This document shows, piece after piece, positions 63,850 to 64,000 of a stretch of DNA of 64,000 bases. Both the position numbers and the translations under genes were made by a program. The first letter of the stretch is position 1; every line of letters begins with the position of its first letter. The notes under the pieces were generated by a model. That model was not told where the DNA came from, did no database searches, and saw only the letters and a program-made list of their open reading frames with translations. The stretch spans positions 1,116,001 to 1,180,000 of the forward strand of contig NZ_CP019509.1 in the NCBI RefSeq assembly GCF_002002905.1. The letters run 5' to 3'. Source of the DNA: Aquaspirillum sp. LM1 (GTDB lineage Bacteria; Pseudomonadota; Gammaproteobacteria; Burkholderiales; Aquaspirillaceae).

Positions 63850-64000
63850 TTAGAAAATCGCGTCATACACAGATGCGAATGCAGTGTCGTTCACTGCCGA
63901 ATAGGCAGCTTAGAAAACAAGAAGCAGTAATGGCTTTGGCCCAGACCCGTTCACTGCCGAATAGGCAGCTTAGAAATATTTCGGTAGTGCTGATACCTTT

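Larger units (their letters stand above)
60383..64000 (+). CRISPR. Type I-F CRISPR array, 57 visible repeat units, continuing past the window
   Basis: The 28-bp repeat starts GTTCACTGCC, has the Cas6f hairpin CTGCC/GGCAG with loop GAATA, and ends CTTAGAAA. Spacers are 32 bp, with a few of 33. The leader end is at 60383 by orientation and by the adjoining csy4. Exceptions: the repeat at 61947 is truncated and followed by only 10 bp. The repeat at 63476 has loop GAACA. The repeats at 62642 and 63716 are each split by a MITE-like element. Spacer conservation is otherwise regular to the window edge, where the last spacer is cut off. Confidence 0.98.

Overview
The window is GC-rich chromosomal DNA with predominantly CTG/GCC codon use. 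Gene content (divergent bamD/rluD, a UraA-Upp cluster, MnmC, AnmK, divergent suhB/trmJ, DUF1853) points to a betaproteobacterium. I infer order Neisseriales, probably Chromobacteriaceae, because several dispersed elements carry a Neisseria dRS3-like core (ATTCCC-N8-GGGAAT). No 16S rRNA is present, so the genus cannot be named.

Layout. 1-11.2 kb: chemotaxis receptor (5' end outside the window), bamD/rluD, tRNA-Ser(UGA), a sigma-54 response regulator, a glycosyltransferase remnant, a divergent XRE-regulator/BenE-type transporter pair, an RNA helicase and a double-receiver protein. 11.2-26.5 kb: housekeeping and metabolic genes (hydroxyacid dehydrogenase, anmK, a TetR regulator with a dienoyl-CoA isomerase, mnmC-cupin-pseudouridine synthase, hemH, ftsK, an amino-acid exporter, metZ). 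26.7-30.9 kb: a decayed Pls-type polyamino-acid synthetase plus its phosphopantetheinyl transferase. 31-34 kb: a three-gene ABC efflux operon. 34-37.4 kb: an RTX repeat protein behind a strong promoter and long leader. 37.4-49.7 kb: uracil salvage, a GGDEF-EAL protein, a GT39 membrane glycosyltransferase, rpmE, suhB, trmJ and others.

49.95-64 kb is a complete type I-F CRISPR-Cas locus: cas1, cas2-3, csy1-csy2-csy3-csy4, a leader with an IHF-type site, and an array of 57 visible repeat units running off the window. It is split between cas3 and csy1 by about 1.85 kb, and this is the most interesting part of the window. On the minus strand lies a crRNA-like unit: degenerate repeat, 26-nt pseudo-spacer, degenerate repeat, then its own intrinsic terminator. 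Its pseudo-spacer matches the csy1 promoter region at 19 of 26 positions beside a CC PAM, with every seed position paired except position 6, which type I complexes do not read. A second seed match with CC PAM abuts the -35 box of a strong promoter at the 3' end of cas3, which drives a free-standing structured RNA of about 225 nt. A homologue of that RNA forms the csy1 5' leader. Both copies hold a mini-ORF with a good Shine-Dalgarno sequence and tandem rare TTA-TTA codons. Together this resembles a Cas-regulating RNA (CreR) combined with a CreTA-like RNA toxin-antitoxin arrangement that would make the cell depend on its own Cascade. That function is inference; the sequence matches are seen directly.

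A second theme is a family of about 109-bp MITE-like elements flanked by TTAG/TTAA duplications. Five copies lie in the window, and two have inserted at the same position inside CRISPR repeats.
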